DNA of 64,000 bases from Prochlorococcus marinus str. MIT 9201 (GCF_000759955.1 NZ_JNAL01000010.1:62001-126000); one strand, 5' to 3'; positions 28,301 to 37,880 are shown, numbered from the stretch's first letter. Made by a program: numbers and translations. The notes: a model not told the origin generated them from the letters alone.

Positions 28301-29914
28301 AGGATCTATTGGAGGATTAGTTACCTGAGCAAATCTTTGCTTGAAATAGTCATATAAAATATGTGGTTTTGATGAGAGCACTGCTAATGGAATGTCGTCG
28401 CCCATGCAATAAGTTGGCTCTTTAGCTAATGAAGCCATTGAATCTAAGATTAGATCATTATCTTCCGCTGAAAAACCATATGCAGTTTGTTGTTGTAACA
28501 ACTCTAGGTCTTTTAGTTTGCAGTCTTGAATCCATTCATTATTTTCTATTTTTATGGTTCTATTGATAAGAAGATTTTTATAATCATGCCTTTGAGCTGC
28601 TTCAGTTTTTACCTCCCAATTTCTGAGGATTCTACTTTGATGAAAATCAACAGCCAACATTTGTCCCGGCCCTAATCGACCTTTTTCTATAACTTTTTCC
28701 TCTTCAAGATCTACTACTCCTGTTTCAGAACCCATAATTACAAAACCATCATTTGTTATTGAATATCTTGCTGGTCTTAGACCATTTCTATCGAGCGTTG
28801 CTCCTACAAAATTTCCATCTGCAAATACAATTAGAGCAGGACCATCCCAAGCTTCTTGTAGGCTCGCTGAATACTCATAAAATGATTTAATTTCTTCTCT
28901 TTGTTCAAGTTCTGGTTGATCTCTAAATGCTTCTGGAACAAGTTTTAATAATGAGTCAGTAATGGGCTGACCGGAACGAATATTAATTTCAAGAGTTGCA
29001 TCAAGATTTGATGAATCACTTTTATTTATATCTACGATTGGCTTTATTTCTTTAGATAACTCTCCCCAAAATTCATCTATGTGTGTTTCTGAGGCTTTAG
29101 CCCAATTTATGTTACCTAAGAGAGTATTGATTTCCCCGTTATGACCTAAGAATCTCATCGGTTGAGCTAGTGGCCATTTTGGAAGTGTATTTGTACTAAA
29201 TCTTCTATGGTAAACAGAAAATGAAACCTTGAAATTCTCTTTTTTTAGATCTTGATAAAACTCAGATAATATTTCAGACCTAACCATACCTTTGTATACA
29301 ACTGTTTGAGAACTAAGTGAGGCGAAATAAAATTCACAATCCCCAACATCGTTTTTAAAGGTATCTCTTATTTTTTTTTCAATTCTTTTCCTTAATTGGA
29401 ATAAAAGCCTTTCAATATTTTGATTATCTTTTGTATCTATGTATAAAATCCACTGACAAATGTATGGGACATTCGCTTTGGCTAAAGGACCTAAGATTTC
29501 ATTATTTACAGGAACTGTTCTCCAAGACGTTTCTTTGACTCTTAATTTTTCTGCTTCCTCTTCACATATTGATTTACATTCCTCAATCTTTTCTTTTTTA
29601 TTAGGCATAAAAACCATGCCTAAACCTCTATTCAATTCTTTAGTATTTTTTTTATTCATCTCTTCTTCTAAATATCCCCATGGAATTGAACATAAAATGC
29701 CTGCTCCATCTCCTGAGTCACTATCGCCTCCACAACCTCCTCTATGCTCCATGCAGTTGAGGCCTTTCAAGGATTGTTTTAGGATCCAGTTGCTTTCTAT
29801 CCCTTTAATATTTGCTATAAAACCTACTCCGCACGCATCTTTCTCACCGATTATTCCATTTGGGGAATAACTATCTTGATATGGCTCAACGATTCTTTTG
29901 ATACTCTCTGCCAT
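25340..29914 (-). CDS. glsF: Ferredoxin-dependent glutamate synthase (Fd-GOGAT)
   Basis: Converts 2-oxoglutarate and glutamine to two glutamates, the central ammonium-assimilation step after glutamine synthetase. At 1524 residues it is a single-chain GOGAT. An N-terminal propeptide ends before nucleophile Cys28 (EKDACGVGF) of the glutaminase domain. The FMN-binding synthase domain is at about 800-1200 (GGKSNSGEGGEDPARF, SVKLVSEIGIGTIAAGVSKA). The iron-sulfur region is CHKNTCPVGVATQ near residue 1160. The glycine-rich beta-helix domain has GMNGGMLTI and GGKLYALGKSGE. No small NADPH subunit gene is nearby. Its promoter lies in the 195-base spacer shared with rpsL; no clear NtcA site is seen. 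Confidence 0.95.
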   Translation of the reverse strand: MAESIKRIVEPYQDSYSPNGIIGEKDACGVGFIANIKGIESNWILKQSLKGLNCMEHRGGCGGDSDSGDGAGILCSIPWGYLEEEMNKKNTKELNRGLGMVFMPNKKEKIEECKSICEEEAEKLRVKETSWRTVPVNNEILGPLAKANVPYICQWILYIDTKDNQNIERLLFQLRKRIEKKIRDTFKNDVGDCEFYFASLSSQTVVYKGMVRSEILSEFYQDLKKENFKVSFSVYHRRFSTNTLPKWPLAQPMRFLGHNGEINTLLGNINWAKASETHIDEFWGELSKEIKPIVDINKSDSSNLDATLEINIRSGQPITDSLLKLVPEAFRDQPELEQREEIKSFYEYSASLQEAWDGPALIVFADGNFVGATLDRNGLRPARYSITNDGFVIMGSETGVVDLEEEKVIEKGRLGPGQMLAVDFHQSRILRNWEVKTEAAQRHDYKNLLINRTIKIENNEWIQDCKLKDLELLQQQTAYGFSAEDNDLILDSMASLAKEPTYCMGDDIPLAVLSSKPHILYDYFKQRFAQVTNPPIDPLREKLVMSLEMHLGERCSPFEIKDLKPFVHLQSPILNEEELISIKKSKIKSQTISTLYEIDKGIKGFEGKLNDICEQSEKAVNNGCALIIISDKGVSSTKSFIPPLLAVGAIHHYLLKKETRLKASLIIETGQCWSTHHLACLIGYGVSAVCPWLIFESGRHWLKHPKTQKLIESKKIDSLSTDKVQSNIKKALEDGLRKILSKIGISLLSSYHGAQIFEAVGLGSDLIKLGFDGTTSRIAGITLTELANESISIHTKAYPEIDLKKLEFLGFVQFRNYGEYHSNNPEMSKALHSAVKQGPGYEHFKLYKELISKRPITALRDLLTINSNRESIPISEVESVESICKRFCTGGMSLGALSREAHEVLAVAMNRIGGKSNSGEGGEDPARFNVLNDIDENTQSATLPFIKGLENGDTACSAIKQIASGRFGVTPEYLRSGKQLEIKMAQGAKPGEGGQLPGPKVDSYIAKLRNSKPGVALISPPPHHDIYSIEDLAQLIHDLHQVHPKAKVSVKLVSEIGIGTIAAGVSKANADVIQISGHDGGTGASPLSSIKHAGLPWELGLAEVHQSLLDNNLRDRVLLRTDGGLKTGWDVVIAALLGAEEYGFGSVAMIAEGCVMARVCHKNTCPVGVATQKEELRKRFKGLPDNVVNFFIYIAEEIRQILSTIGVKTMEELIGNKEFLTTRNISLPKTENIDLTSLVNNEISYKDRSWIKHSNNAHSNGSVLEDSILTDAQFINALTTHGEFSKKIEIKNTDRSVCAKISGELAQHYGNKGFEGAVNLIFKGHAGQSFGAFLLKGMIIKLIGEANDYVCKGMNGGMLTIIPPRIDKNSSEQVILGNTCLYGATGGKLYALGKSGERFAVRNSGAVAVTEGAGDHCCEYMTGGKILILGSIGRNIGAGMTGGVAFILDEKNDLEKKVNKEIVSVYEISTPKQEQILLEIINDYHDKTQSPKAANLLKDWSYFKTLFKVIVPPSEKEMLGLKNQ

Positions 29915-30070
29915 AGATTATTTAATTCTATTTAGTTATTTATGTATTTCTATTATAAAAATAAATATGTAAATAAATCTAAAGATAATTAATATTTACC
30001 AAAAAATTTTAATTTCATAAATTTTGAAAAAAATATCATGAAAAACTTTTAGTTGGTGCTCGTAAAAGGT

Positions 30071-30076
30071 TATGAT
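30071..30076 (+). promoter_or_regulatory. Possible -10 element for the str operon
   Basis: TATGAT in the context GTTATGATA lies 33 bases before the rpsL ATG. The same nine bases precede rpsT at 53488. TTGGTG upstream is too close to be a normal -35. The 195-base divergent spacer must also hold the glsF promoter. Confidence 0.4.
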
Positions 30077-30109
30077 ACTGAAATGTTTATTTTTTTCAAA
30101 ATATAATAG

Positions 30110-30484
30110 ATGCCTACCATCTCACAACTAATAGGTTCAGAGAGAAAACGTCTGACAAGGAAAACAAAATCTCCTGCATTAAAAGCTTGCCCTGAAAGAA
30201 GAGGAGTTTGTACGAGAGTTTATACATCAACACCTAAAAAACCTAATTCAGCTCTAAGAAAAGTTGCAAGGGTAAGGTTAACTTCTGGTTTCGAAGTAAC
30301 TGCTTACATCCCAGGAATTGGGCATAATTTGCAAGAACACTCTGTAGTTCTACTTAGGGGTGGAAGAGTTAAGGATTTGCCAGGAGTTAGATATCATATA
30401 ATAAGAGGAACTTTAGATACTGCTGGAGTCAAAGATAGACGTCAATCCAGATCTAAGTATGGAGCAAAAGCTCCAAAAGATTAA
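30110..30484 (+). CDS. rpsL: 30S ribosomal protein S12
   Basis: S12 lies at the decoding centre and is the classic site of streptomycin-resistance changes. The 124-residue protein has the conserved [15 protein letters not shown] loop with its lysine in the normally sensitive form. It also has [31 protein letters not shown] and the C-terminal [13 protein letters not shown]. It is the first gene of the str operon, with rpsG 25 bases downstream, and is divergent from glsF. Confidence 0.98.
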   Translation: MPTISQLIGSERKRLTRKTKSPALKACPERRGVCTRVYTSTPKKPNSALRKVARVRLTSGFEVTAYIPGIGHNLQEHSVVLLRGGRVKDLPGVRYHIIRGTLDTAGVKDRRQSRSKYGAKAPKD

Positions 30485-30509
30485 TTTGTAAACTTCTCAT
30501 TTAAAAAAC

Positions 30510-30980
30510 ATGTCACGTCGTAATGCAGCAGTAAAAAGACCGGTTCTTCCAGATCCTCAATTTAATAGTCGTCTTGCATCAATGATGATTTCTCGATTGA
30601 TGAAACATGGTAAAAAGTCTACAGCACAAAAAATATTGTCAGATGCTTTTTCTTTAATCAGTGAAAGAACTGGAAGTAATGCAGTCGAATTATTTGAAAC
30701 AGCTGTTAAAAATGCTACTCCTCTAGTTGAGGTAAGAGCTAGAAGAGTTGGTGGTGCAACATATCAAGTACCAATGGAAGTGCGTCAGGAGAGGGGAACA
30801 GCTATGGCATTAAGATGGCTTGTTACATTTTCACGTGCAAGGAATGGCAAAAGTATGTCTCAAAAACTTGCTGGTGAATTGATGGATGCAGCAAATGAAA
30901 CCGGTAGTGCAGTCAAAAAGAGAGAAGACACTCACAAAATGGCTGAAGCTAATAAGGCTTTTGCACATTACAGATATTAA
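30510..30980 (+). CDS. rpsG: 30S ribosomal protein S7
   Basis: S7 nucleates assembly of the small-subunit head and contacts the E-site tRNA. The 156-residue protein opens [20 protein letters not shown]. It has [20 protein letters not shown] and [15 protein letters not shown], and ends [17 protein letters not shown]. In E. coli S7 is the feedback repressor of this operon. A pair of nested hairpins lies in the 97-base spacer to fusA (31002-31042), but whether S7 binds there is unknown. Confidence 0.98.
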   Translation: MSRRNAAVKRPVLPDPQFNSRLASMMISRLMKHGKKSTAQKILSDAFSLISERTGSNAVELFETAVKNATPLVEVRARRVGGATYQVPMEVRQERGTAMALRWLVTFSRARNGKSMSQKLAGELMDAANETGSAVKKREDTHKMAEANKAFAHYRY

Positions 30981-31001
30981 TTTCATCAAAAAGGTACTCA
31001 A

Positions 31002-31042
31002 GTAGTTTATTATTATAAAAGTTTACTTTTAGGGTGAACTAC
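31002..31042 (+). promoter_or_regulatory. Nested hairpins in the rpsG-fusA spacer
   Basis: An outer stem pairs GTAGTTTA (31002-31009) with TGAACTAC (31035-31042), including one G-U pair. An inner stem pairs AAAAG with CTTTT around TTTA (31017-31030). No T run follows. It could be a regulatory mRNA structure or a processing site between the ribosomal-protein and elongation-factor parts of the operon. Confidence 0.45.
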
Positions 31043-31077
31043 ATTTATCAAAAATTATTGTATTTGGAGCTTTAAAA

Positions 31078-33153
31078 TTGGCACGCGACTTTCCCCTAGA
31101 ACGAGTAAGAAACATAGGTATAGCCGCTCATATTGATGCAGGGAAGACAACAACTACAGAGAGAATTTTATTTTATTCAGGTGTTGTTCATAAGATAGGA
31201 GAGGTTCATGATGGTGCTGCTGTAACAGATTGGATGGCTCAAGAAAGAGAAAGAGGAATAACTATTACTGCTGCTGCAATATCAACTAGTTGGCAAGATC
31301 ACAGAATTAATATTATCGATACACCTGGACACGTTGACTTTACAATTGAAGTGGAAAGATCAATGCGCGTTCTGGATGGAGTCATAGCTGTATTTTGTGC
31401 AGTTGGTGGAGTACAGCCTCAATCTGAAACAGTTTGGCGGCAAGCAGATCGATACTCTGTCCCAAGAATGGTTTTTGTCAATAAAATGGACAGAACTGGT
31501 GCAGATTTTTTAAAGGTTAATAAACAAATCAAAGATCGATTAAAGGCAAACGCACTCCCAATTCAGCTACCTATTGGAGCTGAAGGAGATCTCACAGGCA
31601 TTATTGATTTAGTCGCCAACAAAGCATATCTTTATAAAAATGATTTAGGGACTGATATTGAAGAAGCACCCATCCCTTCTGAAATGGAGGAGGAAGCTGC
31701 TGAGTGGAGATATAAGTTGATGGAGAGTGTTGCAGAAAATGATGAAGAGTTAATAGAAATATTCCTCGAAACAGGCGAATTATCTGAGGAACAACTTAAA
31801 AAAGGTATAAGAGAAGGGGTTTTGAAACATGGATTAGTTCCTGTATTGTGCGGGTCAGCTTTTAAGAATAAAGGAGTTCAGCTTGTTTTAGACGCTGTTG
31901 TTGATTACTTGCCTGCTCCAGTTGATGTAAAACCAATACAAGGTGTTTTACCAAGTGGGAAAGAAGATGTGAGACCTTCAGATGATAATGCACCCTTCAG
32001 TGCATTAGCTTTTAAAGTGATGTCAGATCCCTATGGCAAACTAACTTTTGTAAGAATGTATTCAGGCGTTCTTTCAAAGGGTAGTTATGTAATGAACTCT
32101 ACTAAGGATGCTAAAGAGAGGATTTCTAGATTAGTCATTTTAAAGGCTGATGAAAGAGAAGAGGTTGATGAATTGAGGGCTGGAGATTTAGGAGCTGTAT
32201 TAGGTCTTAAGAACACAACAACTGGTGACACTTTATGTAATACAGAAGATCCTATAGTTTTGGAGACATTGTTTATCCCCGAACCAGTTATTTCAGTTGC
32301 TGTTGAGCCAAAAACCAAGGGGGATATGGAAAAATTATCAAAAGCTTTAACAGCTTTATCTGAAGAGGATCCAACCTTTAGGGTAAGTACAGATCCTGAG
32401 ACTAATCAAACTGTAATTGCTGGTATGGGAGAGTTGCACTTAGAAATCCTTGTTGACAGAATGCTAAGAGAATTTAAAGTTGAAGCTAATATTGGAGCTC
32501 CACAAGTCTCATACAGAGAGACAATTAGGTCTAGTTCTAAAGGTGAAGGTAAATATGCAAGACAAACTGGAGGTAAAGGCCAATATGGTCATGTAATAAT
32601 TGAAATGGAACCTGCTGAAGTTGGTAAAGGCTTTGAATTTGTCAACAAAATTGTAGGTGGATCTGTACCAAAAGAGTTCATTGGTCCTGCATCTAATGGC
32701 ATGAAAGAAACCTGTGAATCAGGTGTTCTGGCCGGTTATCCACTCATTGATGTAAAAGTAACACTAGTCGATGGTTCATTCCACGATGTAGACTCATCTG
32801 AAATGGCCTTCAAAATTGCAGGTTCCATGGCTTTTAAAGATGGGGTTAAAAAATGCAATCCTGTCCTGTTAGAGCCTATGATGAAAGTTGAGGTCGAAAG
32901 TCCTGACGACTTTCTTGGATCTGTAATTGGTGATCTCTCTTCCAGAAGAGGTCAAGTAGAAGGACAATCTGTTGACGATGGATTGTCTAAGGTACAGGCC
33001 AAAGTGCCCTTAGCCGAAATGTTCGGTTATGCCACTCAACTCCGATCAATGACTCAAGGTCGGGGTATATTTTCAATGGAGTTCGCAAACTATGAGGAAG
33101 TACCTCGTAATGTTGCTGAAGCTATCATTTCCAAGAATCAGGGCAACTCCTGA
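31078..33153 (+). CDS. fusA: Elongation factor G
   Basis: GTPase that drives ribosomal translocation and, with RRF, ribosome recycling. At 691 residues it is full length. The G1 motif is [15 protein letters not shown]3 is DTPGHVDF, and G4 is [10 protein letters not shown]. Domain II has [15 protein letters not shown], and domain IV has the [15 protein letters not shown] stretch. The start is TTG at 31078 ([15 protein letters not shown]) and no nearby ATG fits. tuf starts 45 bases downstream. Confidence 0.97.
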   Translation: MARDFPLERVRNIGIAAHIDAGKTTTTERILFYSGVVHKIGEVHDGAAVTDWMAQERERGITITAAAISTSWQDHRINIIDTPGHVDFTIEVERSMRVLDGVIAVFCAVGGVQPQSETVWRQADRYSVPRMVFVNKMDRTGADFLKVNKQIKDRLKANALPIQLPIGAEGDLTGIIDLVANKAYLYKNDLGTDIEEAPIPSEMEEEAAEWRYKLMESVAENDEELIEIFLETGELSEEQLKKGIREGVLKHGLVPVLCGSAFKNKGVQLVLDAVVDYLPAPVDVKPIQGVLPSGKEDVRPSDDNAPFSALAFKVMSDPYGKLTFVRMYSGVLSKGSYVMNSTKDAKERISRLVILKADEREEVDELRAGDLGAVLGLKNTTTGDTLCNTEDPIVLETLFIPEPVISVAVEPKTKGDMEKLSKALTALSEEDPTFRVSTDPETNQTVIAGMGELHLEILVDRMLREFKVEANIGAPQVSYRETIRSSSKGEGKYARQTGGKGQYGHVIIEMEPAEVGKGFEFVNKIVGGSVPKEFIGPASNGMKETCESGVLAGYPLIDVKVTLVDGSFHDVDSSEMAFKIAGSMAFKDGVKKCNPVLLEPMMKVEVESPDDFLGSVIGDLSSRRGQVEGQSVDDGLSKVQAKVPLAEMFGYATQLRSMTQGRGIFSMEFANYEEVPRNVAEAIISKNQGNS

Positions 33154-33198
33154 TCTCTAAACTAAAACACTCTTAAACCCTCGATTCTTTAATTCAAA

Positions 33199-34398
33199 AT
33201 GGCTCGCGAGAAGTTCGAAAGAAACAAACCACATGTCAACATAGGTACTATTGGCCACGTTGATCATGGAAAAACAACGCTTACTGCTGCTATTACGAAC
33301 GTATTAGCAAAAAAAGGTCAAGCTCAGGCACAAGACTACGGAGACATTGATGGTGCTCCTGAAGAAAGAGAGCGTGGTATTACTATTAATACAGCTCACG
33401 TTGAATACGAAACTGAAGGCAGACATTATGCTCACGTTGATTGTCCAGGACACGCTGATTATGTAAAGAACATGATTACAGGTGCCGCGCAAATGGACGG
33501 AGCTATTCTCGTTTGTGCAGCTACTGATGGGCCTATGGCACAAACAAAAGAGCATATTCTCTTAGCTAAACAGGTTGGAGTCCCTGCTCTTGTAGTAGCT
33601 CTCAATAAGTGCGATATGGTTGATGATGAAGAAATTATTGAACTTGTTGAAATGGAAATCAGAGAACTATTAGATAGTTATGACTTTCCTGGAGATGATA
33701 TTCCTATAGTTCAAGTCTCTGGTTTAAAAGCTCTTGAGGGTGACTCCACTTGGGAATCAAAAATTGAAGAATTAATGAAAGCAGTTGATGCTAGTATACC
33801 TGAACCCGAAAGAGAAGTTGATAAACCATTCTTGATGGCAGTTGAGGATGTTTTTTCAATAACTGGTAGAGGAACTGTAGCTACTGGAAGAATTGAAAGG
33901 GGTAAAGTTAAAGTTGGAGAAGAAGTGGAAATAGTTGGGATAAGAGATACAAGAGTAACTACTGTTACTGGTGTTGAAATGTTCCGTAAACTTCTTGATG
34001 AAGGTATGGCTGGCGACAACGTCGGTTTATTATTACGTGGTGTTCAGAAAGAAGATATTGAAAGAGGAATGGTACTTGTTAAGAAAGGATCTATTACTCC
34101 TCATACTAAGTTTGAGGGTGAAGTTTATGTTCTCAAAAAAGAAGAGGGCGGCAGACATACACCTTTCTTCGCAGGATATAGACCACAGTTTTATATCAGA
34201 ACAACTGATGTTACAGGTCAAATTACAGCATTTACATCCGATGACGGTTCAAACGTTGAGATGGTTATGCCTGGGGATAGAATTAAAATGACTGGAGAAT
34301 TAATTTGTCCAGTGGCTATCGAACAAGGTATGCGATTCGCAATCCGTGAAGGTGGACGTACCATAGGTGCTGGAGTTGTATCAAAAATTCTCAAATAA
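33199..34398 (+). CDS. tuf: Elongation factor Tu
   Basis: GTPase that delivers aminoacyl-tRNA to the ribosome. The 399-residue protein has [15 protein letters not shown] (G1), [20 protein letters not shown] (G3), [10 protein letters not shown] (G4), and the beta-barrel domains with [14 protein letters not shown] and the C-terminal [17 protein letters not shown]. Only one copy is in this window. It is followed by a hairpin-containing 95-base spacer and rpsJ, the cyanobacterial str-operon order. Confidence 0.98.
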   Translation: MAREKFERNKPHVNIGTIGHVDHGKTTLTAAITNVLAKKGQAQAQDYGDIDGAPEERERGITINTAHVEYETEGRHYAHVDCPGHADYVKNMITGAAQMDGAILVCAATDGPMAQTKEHILLAKQVGVPALVVALNKCDMVDDEEIIELVEMEIRELLDSYDFPGDDIPIVQVSGLKALEGDSTWESKIEELMKAVDASIPEPEREVDKPFLMAVEDVFSITGRGTVATGRIERGKVKVGEEVEIVGIRDTRVTTVTGVEMFRKLLDEGMAGDNVGLLLRGVQKEDIERGMVLVKKGSITPHTKFEGEVYVLKKEEGGRHTPFFAGYRPQFYIRTTDVTGQITAFTSDDGSNVEMVMPGDRIKMTGELICPVAIEQGMRFAIREGGRTIGAGVVSKILK

Positions 34399-34446
34399 AT
34401 TTTTTAAGAATTAAACCTCAATCACTTAATATTGATTAATGGATAA

Positions 34447-34468
34447 GGTCGTTGCAATTCCAACGGCC
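34447..34468 (+). promoter_or_regulatory. Stable hairpin between tuf and rpsJ
   Basis: GGTCGTTG (34447-34454) pairs with CAACGGCC (34461-34468) around CAATTC, with one G-U wobble and otherwise perfect. It lies 25 bases before the rpsJ ATG and is unusually GC-rich here. No T run follows, so it is not an intrinsic terminator. It may be a processing or translational-control element. Confidence 0.55.
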
Positions 34469-34493
34469 CTCCCACAGAAATTAATTAGAAATT

Positions 34494-34814
34494 ATGACTG
34501 CATCAATTGCACAACAAAAAATAAGAATAAGACTAAAAGCATTTGATAGGAGAATGCTTGATTTGTCTTGCGATAAAATAATTCAAACTGCGGATACTAC
34601 TTCCGCTTCAGCAATAGGCCCAATACCTTTGCCAACAAAAAGAAAAATTTATTGTGTCCTTAGATCACCACATGTTGATAAAGATTCTAGAGAACATTTC
34701 GAAACAAGAACTCACCGAAGAATAATCGACATTTATAGTCCTTCTGCAAAAACTATTGATGCTTTAATGAAATTGGATCTTCCTAGTGGTGTAGATATAG
34801 AAGTTAAACTTTAA
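34494..34814 (+). CDS. rpsJ: 30S ribosomal protein S10
   Basis: S10 is a small-subunit head protein that also acts as NusE in transcription antitermination in bacteria. The 106-residue protein has [39 protein letters not shown] and the conserved [17 protein letters not shown], ending [11 protein letters not shown]. It is the last gene of the cyanobacterial rpsL-rpsG-fusA-tuf-rpsJ operon. Confidence 0.98.
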   Translation: MTASIAQQKIRIRLKAFDRRMLDLSCDKIIQTADTTSASAIGPIPLPTKRKIYCVLRSPHVDKDSREHFETRTHRRIIDIYSPSAKTIDALMKLDLPSGVDIEVKL

Positions 34815-34870
34815 GAAATCCCGAAAAGGGTTAAAATTGATTAAAATAGTAATACATAAATGAGGATTAA

Positions 34871-35527
34871 ATGGGAGAACTCTCAGTAAGGGAATTGCCT
34901 TTATTTCCTTTGCCAGAGGTAGTTCTATTTCCTCAAGAGGTATTGCCTTTACATATTTTCGAATCCAGATACAGAATAATGCTTCAAACTGTCCTTGAGA
35001 CGGACTCTATGTTTGGCGTTATAAAATGGGATCCCAATACTAAAAGCATGGCTAATATAGGATGCTGTGCTCAGATAATAAAACATCAAACTGCAGAAGA
35101 TGGTCGAAGCAATATTATCACTCTTGGACAACAAAGATTTGAGGTTTTGGAAATCATTCGTTCAACCCCATTTTATTCAGCTATGGTAAGTTGGATAAGC
35201 GATGAGAATGTTGAAAACATTCAAAAATTAGATTTTCTTAAAGATTCAGTCACAGAAGCTCTCAGTGATGTCATTAACCTAACAAGTAAGTTGACAAATA
35301 CTAAGAAAAACTTGCCTGACAAATTACCTAAAAATCCTATGGAATTATCATTTTGGATTGGAGCGCATTTGGGAGGTCCAGTTGCTGATGAACAGCAAAA
35401 ACTTCTAGAAGAAAGAAATACTTATACTCGCCTGCAAAGAGAATATGAAATGCTTGATCATACTAGAAAACAACTTGCGGCGAGAACGGCATTGAAAGAA
35501 AGTTTTCCTGATATAAAAGAAAATTAA
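34871..35527 (+). CDS. LON N-terminal-domain protein
   Basis: A 218-residue protein made of a stand-alone LON substrate-binding domain, without the ATPase or protease parts of Lon. It has LPLFPLPEVVLFPQEVLPL, HIFESRYRIML, and ITLGQQRFEVLEIIRSTPF. The C-terminus is helical with a likely coiled coil (EERNTYTRLQREYEMLDHTRK). The function is unknown; a role in binding misfolded or target proteins is inferred from the domain. Its stop abuts the ATG of the methyltransferase gene with no gap, so the two are co-translated. Confidence 0.88.
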   Translation: MGELSVRELPLFPLPEVVLFPQEVLPLHIFESRYRIMLQTVLETDSMFGVIKWDPNTKSMANIGCCAQIIKHQTAEDGRSNIITLGQQRFEVLEIIRSTPFYSAMVSWISDENVENIQKLDFLKDSVTEALSDVINLTSKLTNTKKNLPDKLPKNPMELSFWIGAHLGGPVADEQQKLLEERNTYTRLQREYEMLDHTRKQLAARTALKESFPDIKEN

Positions 35528-36463
35528 ATGTTTGAATTAATATTACCTTTCTTTTTTCTTTTTATATTCCTTTTAGCTATAACTATCATCTGGAGAATTA
35601 ACGCTAGAAAATATATTTCTTCGGGTACAGTAGCGTCTGCATATGATGCTTGGACTCAAGATAAATTACTGGAGAGATTGTGGGGAGAACATATACATTT
35701 GGGCTTTTATCCCTCAGGAAAGAAAAATATTGATTTTAGAGAGGCTAAAGTCCAGTTTGTACATGAGTTAGTTAAGTGGAGTGGTTTAGATAAATTACCT
35801 AAAGGTTCTAGAATTCTAGATGTAGGTTGCGGAATAGGTGGAAGTTCAAGAATTTTATCCAAATATTACGGTTTCAATGTTACTGGAATTACTATTAGTC
35901 CTGGCCAAGTAAAAAGAGCTAGAGAACTTACCCCATCAGGACTCAATTGCAACTTCCAAGTTATGGATGCACTTGATTTGAAATTTGAAGATGGATCATT
36001 TGATGCCGTTTGGAGTGTTGAAGCTGGCGCACATATGAATGATAAAAGTAAGTTTGCAGATGAAATGTTGAGAACTTTGAGACCTGGTGGGTATTTGGCA
36101 TTAGCAGATTGGAATTGTAGAGATTTGAAGGCATACCCTCCATCTTTTTTTGAGAAGTTGGTTCTTAAACAATTACTTGAACAATGGGTACATCCCTATT
36201 TCATTAGCATTAATGAATTCGGAAATATTCTTAAAATTAATAAAAATAGTGCAGGAAAAGTTATTTCTGATAATTGGAATGTTTATACAAATCCCTCATG
36301 GAGAGATTCTATAATTGAGGGTACGAGAAGACCTTTTTCAATTTTGTCTCTCGGTCCACTAGCGATAATAAAGTCTATTCGTGAGATACCAACAATACTT
36401 CTAATGAATTGGGCATTTAGTAAGGGTTTAATGGAGTTTGGAGTTTATAAATGTAGAGGATAA
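35528..36463 (+). CDS. MPBQ/MSBQ-type methyltransferase (tocopherol/plastoquinone)
   Basis: A 311-residue SAM-dependent methyltransferase with an N-terminal membrane helix (LPFFFLFIFLLAITII). It resembles the Synechocystis Sll0418 family that methylates 2-methyl-6-phytyl- or solanesyl-benzoquinol in tocopherol and plastoquinone synthesis. Shared motifs are AYDAWTQDK, WGEHIHLGFY, ILDVGCGIGGSSR (SAM site), GITISPGQVKRA, VWSVEAGAHM, LRPGGYLALADWN, and the C-terminal REIPTILLMNWAF. Since plastoquinone is needed for photosynthesis, this may be essential. It abuts the LON gene upstream and the convergent pheA stop downstream. Confidence 0.86.
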   Translation: MFELILPFFFLFIFLLAITIIWRINARKYISSGTVASAYDAWTQDKLLERLWGEHIHLGFYPSGKKNIDFREAKVQFVHELVKWSGLDKLPKGSRILDVGCGIGGSSRILSKYYGFNVTGITISPGQVKRARELTPSGLNCNFQVMDALDLKFEDGSFDAVWSVEAGAHMNDKSKFADEMLRTLRPGGYLALADWNCRDLKAYPPSFFEKLVLKQLLEQWVHPYFISINEFGNILKINKNSAGKVISDNWNVYTNPSWRDSIIEGTRRPFSILSLGPLAIIKSIREIPTILLMNWAFSKGLMEFGVYKCRG

Positions 36464-37309
36464 TTAATTTAATTCAACATTTTCAGACAAATAGTTTCCA
36501 AAATCTACAAAATTCTTGCATAGTGGCTTTAGATGATTTTTTAATTCAAGGAAATTTTCTATTTTATTTTCATTATTTAATTCTAAATCAATATAAATTA
36601 TGTATTCCCCTAATTCTCTTTTAGAAGGCCTTGACTCGATCTTACTCATATTAAATCCAAAATTTGCAATATAGTTTATTGCCTTCAGTAATGCGCCAGG
36701 TTTGTTTGAGATTAATGAGAAGGCAAAACTTGCAATATTGGCTGAATTAGAATTTGATTCTTTGCTCAATAATACAAATCTGGTGCAATTACCTGGGACA
36801 TCATTAATAGGAAAGGCTAATTCTTTAAGTTCTTCAATTTGAGTTAATGATTTTGAACCGATAGCTGCTCTAAATTTACTCCCCTTTACCATATTTACAG
36901 CTTCAGATGTTGAACTTGTTGGAAGAGTGATTGCATTTGGAAGATTTTCAGATAACCATTCTGAACATTGAGCTAATGCTTGAGGATGAGATAAGACTTC
37001 TGAAATGATTGAAAGTTCTCCATCACTAATTAGGGCATGTTTTATAGGTAAAACAATTGCTCGATTGATAAAAATTTCAGGGAATTTCCAAAGGGCATCA
37101 AGAGTTGCTGTAACTCCGCCCTCTACAGAATTTTCAATAGGAACTACAGCAGCATCACAATTGTTGTAGGCTATTGATTTAATGACCGAATTTAACCCGT
37201 TACATGGTACAAATATAGGTGTCTGAAAATTGGCAAGCTTTGATAATATATGAGCTGCTTTTTCTGCGTATGTCCCTTGAGGACCTAAATATGCAACTTG
37301 TTTGCTCAT
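36464..37309 (-). CDS. pheA: Prephenate dehydratase
   Basis: Converts prephenate to phenylpyruvate for phenylalanine synthesis. The 281-residue protein has the catalytic domain with AYLGPQGTYAEKAA, VPIENSVEGGVTATLD and the key NCTRFVLLS motif. A C-terminal ACT regulatory domain follows (LISNKPGALLKAINYIANF, then the ESRPSK motif), which typically binds phenylalanine for feedback inhibition. There is no chorismate mutase fusion. It is convergent with the methyltransferase, the stops touching, and divergent from the DUF1997 gene by 52 bases. Confidence 0.95.
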   Translation of the reverse strand: MSKQVAYLGPQGTYAEKAAHILSKLANFQTPIFVPCNGLNSVIKSIAYNNCDAAVVPIENSVEGGVTATLDALWKFPEIFINRAIVLPIKHALISDGELSIISEVLSHPQALAQCSEWLSENLPNAITLPTSSTSEAVNMVKGSKFRAAIGSKSLTQIEELKELAFPINDVPGNCTRFVLLSKESNSNSANIASFAFSLISNKPGALLKAINYIANFGFNMSKIESRPSKRELGEYIIYIDLELNNENKIENFLELKNHLKPLCKNFVDFGNYLSENVELN

Positions 37310-37361
37310 GATTAATTGTAAGAAAAAAAGAGATCAAATAAGCATTGGAGGGGGTTAGAAA

Positions 37362-37880
37362 ATGCTATTATCTTTTGATGCTAAACAGAAACTAAAGCTT
37401 TCTGTAACAAGAAATAAGGAATATCTTTCTAAATATCTTTTGGAAGAAGAAAGAGTTGTTGGAGCAATGCTGGACTCCAAAAAATTATTACCTGAAGGGG
37501 GAGGTAGATACAAGTATACAGTAACAAGTTTTAAGGTTTTTCAATTGGATATTAACCCTGTTGTTTTAATTGGGGTAGAGAATAAAGATGGAATTTTGAG
37601 AATGAGTGCACTTGAAAGTAAATTGGATGGTTTGGGGATAATAGATGACTTTACTCTAATTTTGAAAGCTAATTTGGAAGCCACTGAGGTAGGTTTAGAA
37701 GGTGAGGCGCTTTTAGGGGTTTCTGTAAGCCAACCTACTCTATTGAAGCTGGTGCCAAAGAAAATTTTGGAATCTACTGGTCATTCTGTATTAAATGGAA
37801 TTTTATTGGGTATAAAATCTAGAGTTCAGCAGCAGTTAGTTAAAGATTTTTTAGATTGGTGTGAATTAAATAAGATTTGA
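37362..37880 (+). CDS. DUF1997 family protein
   Basis: A 172-residue protein matching the DUF1997 family found in cyanobacteria and plastids. It has the [23 protein letters not shown]-like segment, a central beta-rich region ([19 protein letters not shown]), a stretch of hydrophobic and acidic strands, and a C-terminal helix ([18 protein letters not shown]). Molecular function is unknown and no catalytic motif is seen. It overlaps the convergent rnhB gene by 15 bases at its 3' end. Confidence 0.82.
   Translation: MLLSFDAKQKLKLSVTRNKEYLSKYLLEEERVVGAMLDSKKLLPEGGGRYKYTVTSFKVFQLDINPVVLIGVENKDGILRMSALESKLDGLGIIDDFTLILKANLEATEVGLEGEALLGVSVSQPTLLKLVPKKILESTGHSVLNGILLGIKSRVQQQLVKDFLDWCELNKI

Noticed and set aside
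29915-30109. NtcA-binding site upstream of glsF
   Set aside because: I looked for GTA-N8-TAC in the divergent spacer and did not find a convincing copy.
34818-34835. Terminator after rpsJ
   Set aside because: The CCC-GAAAA-GGG stem has only three good pairs and no proper T run.
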